Counted from the stretch's first letter, positions 1 to 5,157 are shown. The stretch: DNA of 5,313 nucleotides from Treponema sp. (GCA_031256115.1 JAIRRF010000324.1:1-5313), one strand, 5' to 3'. Made by a program: numbers and translations. The notes: generated by a model from the sequence alone, not told the origin.

Positions 1-183
1 GTCGGCGCCCAGACTTGCAAGACGCGCCGCTTCTCCTTCAACATTGTCTCCAAAGAGGACGGCGCTGACTTCTACTCCCAGCCGGTCCGCAAGCTCCCGT
101 GCTTTCGAGACCAGTTCCAGACTTAGCTCCGCCGCCTTTCCTCCGTTTTGTTGTATATATACCATTACACTGTTTTCTTTCAT
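1..183 (-). CDS. etfA: Electron transfer flavoprotein alpha subunit, N-terminal part (runs off the left edge)
   Basis: Reading the minus strand from the ATG at 183 gives 61 open codons to the window edge, beginning MKENSVMVYIQQNGGK. The pattern of a beta strand (VMVYI), then LSLELVSKARELADRLGVEV, then SAVLFGDNV and a final LGAD matches the N-terminal domain I of EtfA/FixB proteins, which open with a strand, a helix of the form slEL-sxAreLAd, and a GxxV/GAD ending. The C-terminal FAD-binding domain lies outside the window. The start is supported by a Shine-Dalgarno AAGGAAGA (191-198) 7 nt upstream. The etfB stop lies 17 nt upstream, so the two genes should be co-transcribed and their products form the EtfAB heterodimer in the cytoplasm. 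A minor oddity is QQ where many family members have a Glu after the first strand. Identification rests on only the first 61 residues plus context. Confidence 0.9.
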   Translation of the reverse strand, partial: MKENSVMVYIQQNGGKAAELSLELVSKARELADRLGVEVSAVLFGDNVEGEAARLASLGAD

Positions 184-200
184 TCAAATGTCTTCCTTAA

Positions 201-1064
201 TTATCCAAAAGTATGATCCGCTATCAGATTGTGAATCAGCCCGGTAATACCTGCATCGCCGGGGTCTATATATTTAATGTCCGCGGTGGTAAGCACTACG
301 GAATTAATGTGCTTTACCTTGGTGGGGGAACCGGAAAGGCCGCATTGCTGCGGATCGGCATTAATTGACGGAATATCCCACAGGGCCATTGGCCGGGTCA
401 TTGACCGGGCCATTGGCCGGGCGCCGAAGTCTTCGGATGGCGGCACGGGAATTACCCTTTTAAAGCTAAGTGTTTTTATTGCCGAAGCAGGCCTGGGTTT
501 TTCCCCTTCTTCGGTGAAGGTAATTAACACAGGCAGTTTTGCTTTTACTTTTTCCCAGCCTCCTTCAATGGAACGGAGGGCAGTAATTTCCTTTTTTGCC
601 GGATCAAGGGTTTCTATTTTTGAGACACAGGTGATCTGGTTTATCCCAAGTTTTTCCGCCGTCTGGGGGCCTACCTGGGCAGTATCCCCGTCAATCGCCT
701 GCCGGCCGCAGAGGACCAGATCAAAGGCCCCGATTTTGTTAATGGCACATTTAAGGGCGTATGATGTGGCCAGGGTATCGGCACCGGCAAAACCCCGGTC
801 CGACACAAGGGCGGTAAAATCTGCTCCCCGGTAAAGGCACTCCTTAAGTACCGCGGCCGCCGCCGGAGGTCCCATGGTAATAACATTTACGGTTGTTTCC
901 GGATTGGCATCCTTGATCTGTAATGCGGCTTCCAGGGCAAAGAGATCGTCGGGATTAAAAACTGCCGGAAGGGCTGCGCGGTTTACCGTACCTTCCGGTG
1001 TCATGGCTTCGCCGGTAATATTCTTGGTGTCAGGCACCTGTTTTACAAGGACAATCACATTCAC
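201..1064 (-). CDS. etfB: Electron transfer flavoprotein beta subunit
   Basis: This 287-residue protein is a clear EtfB/FixA. It begins MNVIVLVKQVPDTKN and contains the family landmarks NPDDLFALEAAL (37-48), VITMGPP (61-67), SDRGFAGADTLATSYALK (88-105), the nucleotide-binding signature CGRQAIDGDTAQVGPQ (119-134) and GLSGSPTKV (242-250). EtfB pairs with EtfA to carry electrons between flavin dehydrogenases and other acceptors. The GADTLATS and GRQAIDGDT forms resemble EtfB of anaerobes, some of which bind a second FAD and bifurcate electrons from NADH; bifurcation here is inference. I chose the GTG at 1064 because GGGAG (1072-1076) lies 7 nt upstream and homology begins exactly there; an in-frame ATG at 1127 would add 21 residues encoded by the promoter region. 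EtfB is usually about 250-265 residues. The excess lies partly in residues 200-228, including a 4-residue repeat. etfA follows 17 nt downstream. Confidence 0.95.
   Translation of the reverse strand: MNVIVLVKQVPDTKNITGEAMTPEGTVNRAALPAVFNPDDLFALEAALQIKDANPETTVNVITMGPPAAAAVLKECLYRGADFTALVSDRGFAGADTLATSYALKCAINKIGAFDLVLCGRQAIDGDTAQVGPQTAEKLGINQITCVSKIETLDPAKKEITALRSIEGGWEKVKAKLPVLITFTEEGEKPRPASAIKTLSFKRVIPVPPSEDFGARPMARSMTRPMALWDIPSINADPQQCGLSGSPTKVKHINSVVLTTADIKYIDPGDAGITGLIHNLIADHTFG
386..421. repeat. Three tandem 12-bp repeats inside etfB
   Basis: Three adjacent 12-bp units (386-397, 398-409, 410-421) read ccattggccggg, tcattgaccggg and ccattggccggg. Units one and three are identical; the middle one differs at two positions. 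On the minus strand they encode RPMA-RSMT-RPMA, residues 216-227 of EtfB, in the linker just before the conserved LWDIPS/GLSGSPT segment. The unit length is a multiple of three, so copy-number change would keep the frame. Confidence 0.9.
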
Positions 1065-1071
1065 TGTTGTA

Positions 1072-1076
1072 CTCCC
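1072..1076 (-). promoter_or_regulatory. Ribosome-binding site deciding the etfB GTG start
   Basis: The minus strand reads GGGAG, then 7 nt, then GTG at 1064. This supports GTG over the upstream in-frame ATG at 1127. The site directly abuts the palindrome at 1077-1093, so that structure could affect ribosome access. Confidence 0.7.
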
Positions 1077-1093
1077 GGAACCTATTAGGTTCC
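1077..1093. promoter_or_regulatory. Perfect palindrome in the etfB leader (operator or 5' mRNA hairpin)
   Basis: GGAACCT and AGGTTCC form a perfect 7-bp inverted repeat around a 3-nt centre (1084-1086). It lies between the predicted etfB -10 box (1099-1104) and the etfB ribosome-binding site (1072-1076), about where transcription should begin. As DNA it could be a dimeric repressor site across +1; as RNA it would be a short stem at the very 5' end of the mRNA. I do not recognise it as a known regulator's site. It does not match the Rex consensus (TTGTTAA-type dyad). Confidence 0.6.
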
Positions 1094-1098
1094 ACACC

Positions 1099-1127
1099 AT
1101 CATAACCGGAAGGTATTTTAGTAACAA
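1099..1127 (-). promoter_or_regulatory. Predicted promoter of the etfBA operon
   Basis: On the minus strand a -35 box TTGTTA (1122-1127; 4 of 6 to TTGACA) is followed by a 17-bp spacer and a -10 box TATGAT (1099-1104; 5 of 6 to TATAAT). Transcription would begin near 1092, giving a leader of roughly 28 nt that starts with the palindrome. It was found by eye and has not been scored against background. Confidence 0.55.
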
Positions 1128-1143
1128 GAGGAATTTAATTGGA

Positions 1144-1172
1144 TTGACATGGCAATACGGCGGTTTTATAGT
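1144..1172 (+). promoter_or_regulatory. Predicted promoter of the lipoprotein-coaE-SPOR operon
   Basis: A consensus -35 box TTGACA (1144-1149) is followed by exactly 17 bp and the -10 box TATAGT (1167-1172; 5 of 6). A start of transcription 6-8 nt after the -10 box falls at about 1178-1180, which coincides with the ATG at 1180. The -35 boxes of this and the opposing etfB promoter lie 16 bp apart, so the two could compete for polymerase or share regulation. Confidence 0.6.
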
Positions 1173-1179
1173 GAATTAT

Positions 1180-2298
1180 ATGCCGATATTACTATTTTTA
1201 TTTGCATTCATGCTGATTTTTTCCGGCTGTGCCGGTAAGCCTGTGGTTCTTGAAACAGAATCCGGTATAACAGAAGCGAAAATAACAGAGACGGAAATAG
1301 CAGAAACGGAAGTAAAAAATATCTACGGCAAGTTCCTTAGCCCCGAAGCAGAAGAGCTTGTTTTAACAGGAATTGACTTCCACGACCGGAGGGAATACGG
1401 CACAGCCATTGACTATTATAAAAAAGCCATGGACTTTTCTCCGGAGCATCCGGTAATTTATTTTGAATGGGGCTTTTCCAGTATTTCCATGGGTGATCCG
1501 GATACTGCCCTGGAAATGGCTGAAAAAGGAATTGTCAGCGCCAAAGCAATAAATTATGCCGAAATAATCCCCACTTTGATGGATCTAAAAGGTTCCGCTT
1601 TGGACAATCTGGGCAAAACCGAAGAGGCCATTGCCGTGTATCAACAGGTAATTAATGAATACGGCGTTGTTAATACTTTGGTTTTTTATAATTTGGCTGT
1701 AAGTTATTACCGCATTGACCGGCGGGAGGAAGCTTATGAAGCTCTTTCCAAAGGCCTTGTTATCAATCTAAACCATGCAAGGAGTAACTATCTTTTGGGC
1801 AGGATCTGTATCGAGGAAGGCCGGAAAACCCAGGCTTTTTTCAGCCTTTGCTACTTCCTTTTAATGGAACCAAATACGGAACGGGCGGCCCAGATGTACG
1901 GTGCGCTATTACAGCTCCTCTCCGGGCAGGATGAGACAATAGGGATCCGGCTTAACGGTTTTTTTACTCCGGCGGATATGATAATTTCTGTGGCCTTTAC
2001 CCTGGACGAGGCAAACTTCCGTTTAAGCGAAGGGGAAAAAATCAAGGCTAAGCTGTACTATGTTTTTACCAGTCTGGAGGAACAAAAAAACTCCGGCAAA
2101 ATTAACCGCAGCCAGGGGGACGAACTGTGGTGGGATACTTATTCACCCTTCTTTTACCGGATTGTTAAATCAGAATATTTCGATACCTTTTGCAGATATA
2201 TAGGGCTAACCATGGACCCGGATGCCGATAGTTGGATAGAAAATGACCGGGAGGAAATCGAAGGTTTCTTTGAGTGGCTTAATGCACATAGTATTTGA
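1180..2298 (+). CDS. TPR-repeat lipoprotein, predicted envelope-anchored
   Basis: The 372-residue product opens with a hydrophobic signal segment ending FSGC, a relaxed spirochaetal-type lipobox with the lipidated cysteine at 17. The signal lacks the usual Lys/Arg n-region. Residues 25-45 form an acidic spacer with 5-residue repeats. About five TPR-like units follow (near 57-90, 92-125, 131-163, 166-199, 201-233), with typical features such as YGTAIDYYKKAMDFSPEHP and GKTEEAIAVYQQVINEYG. The 250-372 region, rich in aromatic residues (DELWWDTYSPFFYRIV), matches no family I know. TPRs usually serve protein-protein contacts, so a scaffold or assembly role is inferred. Start choice is uncertain: ATG 1180 has no Shine-Dalgarno, while GTG 1171 has a weak GGCGG 7 nt upstream but overlaps the predicted -10 box. 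The open frame extends further upstream across the etfB control region, which I do not regard as coding. coaE follows after 18 nt. Confidence 0.85.
   Translation: MPILLFLFAFMLIFSGCAGKPVVLETESGITEAKITETEIAETEVKNIYGKFLSPEAEELVLTGIDFHDRREYGTAIDYYKKAMDFSPEHPVIYFEWGFSSISMGDPDTALEMAEKGIVSAKAINYAEIIPTLMDLKGSALDNLGKTEEAIAVYQQVINEYGVVNTLVFYNLAVSYYRIDRREEAYEALSKGLVINLNHARSNYLLGRICIEEGRKTQAFFSLCYFLLMEPNTERAAQMYGALLQLLSGQDETIGIRLNGFFTPADMIISVAFTLDEANFRLSEGEKIKAKLYYVFTSLEEQKNSGKINRSQGDELWWDTYSPFFYRIVKSEYFDTFCRYIGLTMDPDADSWIENDREEIEGFFEWLNAHSI
1267..1311 (+). repeat. Three degenerate 15-bp tandem repeats after the lipobox
   Basis: Three consecutive 15-bp units (1267-1281, 1282-1296, 1297-1311) encode ITEAK, ITETE and IAETE, residues 30-44 of the lipoprotein. 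The DNA units are close copies (ataacagaagcgaaa against ataacagagacggaa). They form an acidic spacer between the lipid anchor and the TPR domain. The unit keeps the reading frame. Confidence 0.75.
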
Positions 2299-2316
2299 AC
2301 GGTCCAGCACGTACGG

Positions 2317-2988
2317 ATGATCATCGGGTTAACAGGCCATTACTGTGCGGGCAAGAACCATGTGGGGCTCATGCTGGAAAAGCGGGGCCTACCGGTGCTG
2401 GATGTGGACAAACTCGGCCACGAAGCAATTTTCCTTGAACAGGAAGCGATAATCCACTGTTTTGGAAAGGAAGTACTTGGATCCGATGGTTTTGTTAACC
2501 GGCGGCTTTTGGGAAAACAGGTCTTTGGCAGGCCGGATAAATTAAGCGCCCTGGAGGCTATAATCCACCCGACGGCAAACCGCCTGACCGAAGAATGGCT
2601 TGCCGGCAGAAAAGTTTCCGTTATCAACGCCGCCCTGCTCCATAAATCCACTGTTTTTGACCGGCTTAATACGATTATCCTGGTATGGGCCCCCCTATTG
2701 GTCAGGCTTTACCGGGCCGTAAAACGGGACAAGCTTTCTTTAAAGGAATTGCTTAACCGGGTTTTCAGCCAAAAGGATTTTCCGGACAGGACTCAATTTT
2801 TTTCCCATTATGCCGATATTTATATCGTACAAAACTCCGGTTTTCCCGGTTCCCAAAGAACTTTGGAAAAACGAATAGATGCCATAGTGGAAGGTTTGCG
2901 CCATGGAAAAGAAAAAACTATTAATGATAGCGGTTTCTGTAGGAGTATTTCTGGTGATCGTGATGAGCGCCGCAATACTGGTCTTTAG
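2317..2988 (+). CDS. coaE: Dephospho-CoA kinase
   Basis: This 223-residue protein matches CoaE, the cytoplasmic enzyme that phosphorylates the 3'-hydroxyl of the dephospho-CoA ribose with ATP in the last step of coenzyme A synthesis. Landmarks in order are the Walker A segment GLTGHYCAGKN (4-14), DVDKLGHEA (29-37), IIHP (82-85), the NAALLHK strand (104-110) in place of the common DxPLLFE, the lid-region RVFSQ (148-152), and ADIYIVQNSG (166-175), equivalent to the family's ADxvixNxG. Two deviations stand out: Walker A ends GKN rather than GKS/GKT, and LLHK replaces LLFE. The family is usually about 200 residues. Here the last 28 (196-223) overlap the next gene and look like a non-homologous tail. 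The start ATG is immediate to the first strand but has no clear Shine-Dalgarno. It is 18 nt after the lipoprotein stop, so coupling or read-through within the operon is likely. Confidence 0.9.
   Translation: MIIGLTGHYCAGKNHVGLMLEKRGLPVLDVDKLGHEAIFLEQEAIIHCFGKEVLGSDGFVNRRLLGKQVFGRPDKLSALEAIIHPTANRLTEEWLAGRKVSVINAALLHKSTVFDRLNTIILVWAPLLVRLYRAVKRDKLSLKELLNRVFSQKDFPDRTQFFSHYADIYIVQNSGFPGSQRTLEKRIDAIVEGLRHGKEKTINDSGFCRSISGDRDERRNTGL
2889..2894 (+). promoter_or_regulatory. Ribosome-binding site of the SPOR gene, inside coaE
   Basis: GGAAGG lies 8 nt before the ATG at 2903. It decides the start of the SPOR gene and shows that the overlap with coaE is real and not an over-extended annotation of the second gene. 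Confidence 0.75.
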
Positions 2989-3577
2989 ACCCGGCGCCGG
3001 TTCCGCCGCTGCTCCCGCGATTACTTCGACGAGTCCGCCCGCCGTTGTAAATTTGCCGGAACTGGCAGGAGATGAAGCATACCAGGGACTTCAGGATCCC
3101 CCCCCTGCTCCTCTCCAGGAAAATAATAAAAACAATAACTACGGTGCGGAAACAAGCACGGTAATTAATGTACCTAAGCCCAGCGCCCCGGCAGTCCCCG
3201 CGGCAAAACCGGCTCCGGCTAAACCTGTGCCGGCTAAAGCAGTGCCTGAGACCAAACCGGCGCCGGAAGCCAAACCGGCTGTTGTTGCAGCGCCATCTGC
3301 GACGCCGCCGACGGCGTCAAAAACGTCATCAAGGGATTATTGGGTTCAGGTGGGTTCTTTTGAGCACCGGGAACGGGCTGACGGAGCCAAGAGCACCCTG
3401 GACAACAAGGGACTTTCCGCCATTATCACCAACCAGATAGTAAACAGTAAAATGTTTTACCGGGTCCGGGTAGGCCCCTATAATTCCCAAAATGAAGCAG
3501 ATTACTGGCTGGCGATGATTAAGTCCATCGATGGTTTTCAGAACAGTCAGATCTGGGAAAGCCAAACATATCGCTGA
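2903..3577 (+). CDS. SPOR-domain membrane protein with Pro/Ala/Lys-rich linker
   Basis: The 224-residue product is a bitopic inner-membrane protein: a short basic N-terminus (MEKKK), one membrane helix (about 6-28), a low-complexity linker with an Asn-rich patch (74-79) and a Pro/Ala/Lys stretch (91-131) with AKPAPAKPVPAK-type repeats, and a C-terminal SPOR domain (about 145-220). The SPOR hallmarks are both present: YWVQVGSF (146-153) and FYRVRVGPY (185-193), each starting a beta strand. In characterised bacteria SPOR domains bind glycan strands stripped of stem peptides at division sites, so a periplasmic, septum-linked role is likely. The layout resembles FtsN-like and DedD-like proteins, but SPOR proteins are diverse and I do not assign a symbol. 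Its first 86 nt overlap coaE in another frame. A strong terminator follows 20 nt after the stop, so it is the last gene of the operon. Confidence 0.9.
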   Translation: MEKKKLLMIAVSVGVFLVIVMSAAILVFRPGAGSAAAPAITSTSPPAVVNLPELAGDEAYQGLQDPPPAPLQENNKNNNYGAETSTVINVPKPSAPAVPAAKPAPAKPVPAKAVPETKPAPEAKPAVVAAPSATPPTASKTSSRDYWVQVGSFEHRERADGAKSTLDNKGLSAIITNQIVNSKMFYRVRVGPYNSQNEADYWLAMIKSIDGFQNSQIWESQTYR

Positions 3578-3597
3578 CAGAAAAAGAAGGTGAATGT

Positions 3598-3662
3598 CTG
3601 ACCACCTGATCATTTGACCAAGTATTTATATGGTCTTTTGGTCAGGTGGTCAGCTTTTTTTA
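3598..3662 (+). terminator. Rho-independent terminator of the lipoprotein-coaE-SPOR operon, two-tier stem
   Basis: A perfect 12-bp stem (3598-3609 with 3642-3653; CTGACCACCTGA against TCAGGTGGTCAG) encloses an internal loop and a second 5-bp stem (GACCA 3616-3620 with TGGTC 3631-3635) capped by a 10-nt loop. A run of eight T follows (3655-3662). There is no T run on the opposite side, so it acts on plus-strand transcripts only. Confidence 0.93.
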
Positions 3663-3704
3663 ACCAAATCCTAAAAAAAAATTCGCAGTTTTTTTATTTA
3701 ACTT

Positions 3705-3745
3705 TAACGACTCCTTAACATTCGAAAAATATATTTTCGTTAAAT
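3705..3745 (+). promoter_or_regulatory. Candidate promoter region of the outer-membrane protein gene
   Basis: The region between the terminator and the gene is very AT-rich and must hold a promoter, but the boxes are ambiguous. One option is TTAACA (3716-3721; 5 of 6) with TTAAAT (3740-3745) at an 18-bp spacing. The other is TTAACG (3705-3710) with TATATT (3730-3735) at 19 bp. A-tracts and T-tracts at 3674-3697 could act as an upstream element. Confidence 0.35.
3723..3739. repeat. AT-rich inverted repeat upstream of the outer-membrane protein gene
   Basis: CGAAAA (3723-3728) and TTTTCG (3734-3739) form a perfect 6-bp inverted repeat around ATATA. It overlaps the candidate promoter elements, so it could be an operator or, if transcribed, a weak leader hairpin. 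In such AT-rich DNA a chance origin is quite possible. Confidence 0.4.
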
Positions 3746-3763
3746 CTATTTAAGGAGTTTTTG

Positions 3764-5122
3764 ATGAAAAAGATTTTAAGTGTGCTATTAATCGCTGCCT
3801 TTACGGCGGTCCTTGGTTTTTCCCAGGATTTGAAGTTCAGCGGTTATATGAACTACGGCCTTGGGGTGGAGTTCACCAGTGAAGACCTTGACCCTAAAGA
3901 CGAATACAGTGCCAAGCTGCGGATGACCGGCGTTGATTCCGAGCAGATTGGCGGCAGGTTCCGCCTGAACGGCTCCTATTCCAACGAGGATAAAACCGCA
4001 GGTGCGGATCTAAGGATCCAGTTACAGGGAAACTATTCCAATCCTTCTGCAAGTACTAGTGGTTTAATTGTTCCTTCCGGTAGTGCTTTTAACAATGCAC
4101 ACACTCATAATGCTTCTCTTTCCAATGTTGCCGGTAACGGAGACGCCACCTATAATCTTGGCCTGGCCTATGCCTACGGATGGATTAAGCCCATTGATTT
4201 CCTTCTTATCAAGGCGGGTATTGTAGACGACGGAAGTTTCGTAACCGCTGGGGCCATTTTAAGGGACGATGCAGGAGCGGGAGCCGGGACCGGGCTCTTT
4301 ATTAAGCTGACACCCATAGAAGGTCTTGCCGTCGGCGCCGGTGCATATTCCCGTTCTGCGGACGGAAGCAACAACAACAACAGGATTGAAAATGTCGGCG
4401 GAATGAGCAACGACTGGTATAAAACAAAATATACCGCCGGTATTTCGTATACCATGCCCGAAATGTTTAAGATTAATACCTCGTTCCGCTCCGCTAATGA
4501 TGCCGGCGTATCCTCCAGGAGTCAGGCAAGAGCAGTCGGGGAAGTCCAGCTTTTTATGATTGAAAACCTGACCGCAATATTTGAAGTGGAAGCGGATAAT
4601 CTCTTTCGTCTTGCAGATCATGATAAAAAGATCAAAACATTTGAAGAAGACGGAAAAATAAACATTTTTGAAACCTTTGCATACAAGATGGGCGATCTGC
4701 GTTTCGGACTTAATGCCGCCCAGTATATGTGGAAAGCAAAAGAAGGGCCAAGAGTAGGCAATAACGGTGAAAAAAATAAACCGGATCTCGGCCTCCGGTT
4801 TAATCCCTGGATTAGTTATGCCTTAATCGAAGGCAAAATCGTTCCCCGGCTTGACGCGGTGTACTTTTTGGCCGGCGACCGGAGCACCGGTGGTGATGCA
4901 GGGAAATATGACCGCAGAATGGATGTGGCCCCTACCTATAACAAAGAAGAATCAGTAATCAATGTCCGGCCTTCAGTAAGGTTAAACATAGATTCCAGGA
5001 CGTCTTTTGAAATCGGCACTGTTACATATATACGGCAGCCGGATAAAGTAAACAAGGATGTCAATAAAGGAAACAGTTACATTAACAACGTGTTCTACAC
5101 CGATCTGGTAGTCAGATTCTAA
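3764..5122 (+). CDS. Predicted outer-membrane beta-barrel protein (porin-like)
   Basis: The 452-residue product has a classic signal peptide (MKKILSVLLIAAFTAVLGFS) with probable cleavage after Ser20. The mature part begins DLKFSGYMNYGLGVEF and continues as alternating polar and hydrophobic strands separated by Gly/Asn/Ser/Asp-rich turns (for example DGSNNNNR), with strand-like segments such as LGLAYAYGWIK, IAVGAGAY-type stretches and LGLRFNPWISYAL. It ends YTDLVVRF; a C-terminal Phe after alternating hydrophobic residues is the usual signal for BAM-dependent insertion. I therefore infer an outer-membrane barrel, perhaps a porin. I recognise no specific family and no characterised spirochaete porin. 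Start: ATG 3764 lies 6 nt after AAGGAG (3752-3757); the in-frame TTG at 3761 is too close to that site. The gene stands alone between two terminators, which suggests independent and possibly high expression. Confidence 0.85.
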   Translation: MKKILSVLLIAAFTAVLGFSQDLKFSGYMNYGLGVEFTSEDLDPKDEYSAKLRMTGVDSEQIGGRFRLNGSYSNEDKTAGADLRIQLQGNYSNPSASTSGLIVPSGSAFNNAHTHNASLSNVAGNGDATYNLGLAYAYGWIKPIDFLLIKAGIVDDGSFVTAGAILRDDAGAGAGTGLFIKLTPIEGLAVGAGAYSRSADGSNNNNRIENVGGMSNDWYKTKYTAGISYTMPEMFKINTSFRSANDAGVSSRSQARAVGEVQLFMIENLTAIFEVEADNLFRLADHDKKIKTFEEDGKINIFETFAYKMGDLRFGLNAAQYMWKAKEGPRVGNNGEKNKPDLGLRFNPWISYALIEGKIVPRLDAVYFLAGDRSTGGDAGKYDRRMDVAPTYNKEESVINVRPSVRLNIDSRTSFEIGTVTYIRQPDKVNKDVNKGNSYINNVFYTDLVVRF

Positions 5123-5131
5123 ATAACAGGC

Positions 5132-5157
5132 TGTTTCAAATAGGTTAGTTTGGAACA
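5132..5157 (+). repeat. Hairpin in the 3' untranslated region of the outer-membrane protein gene
   Basis: TGTTTCAAA (5132-5140) can pair with TTTGGAACA (5149-5157) over 9 bp with one G-U pair, leaving an 8-nt loop. It begins 9 nt after the stop codon and is followed by a pyrimidine-rich stretch without a strict T run, so it is not a clean terminator. It may protect the mRNA 3' end or be a copy of a dispersed intergenic repeat. Confidence 0.5.

Noticed and set aside
44..247. Plus-strand open frame of 67 codons near the left edge
   Set aside because: It is antisense to etfA and the end of etfB and its low-complexity Ser-rich product shows no family features.
386..421. CRISPR-like repeat array
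   Set aside because: Units are 12 bp, directly adjacent without spacers, and lie in frame inside a conserved gene.
277..834. Long plus-strand open frame (185 codons) opposite etfB
   Set aside because: It is antisense to a clearly conserved EtfB, shows no recognisable motif, and is explained by strand-shadow composition.
874..1170. In-frame upstream extension of the lipoprotein reading frame by about 100 residues
   Set aside because: It lies antisense to the conserved etfB start and covers both predicted promoters; the hydrophobic signal segment and lipobox near 1180-1230 require a start close to 1180.
1065..1179. Riboswitch in the etfB-lipoprotein intergenic region
   Set aside because: Predicted leaders are about 28 nt or zero, too short for a riboswitch; only a single small dyad is present.
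3168..3440. Arg-rich 90-codon frame inside the SPOR gene
   Set aside because: It is an alternative frame of the Pro/Ala/Lys linker; such repeats create Arg/Leu-rich shadows, and there is no ribosome-binding site of note.
4174..4621. Two minus-strand open frames opposite the outer-membrane protein gene
   Set aside because: They overlap each other and a well-supported gene, have no start signals and no protein-family features.
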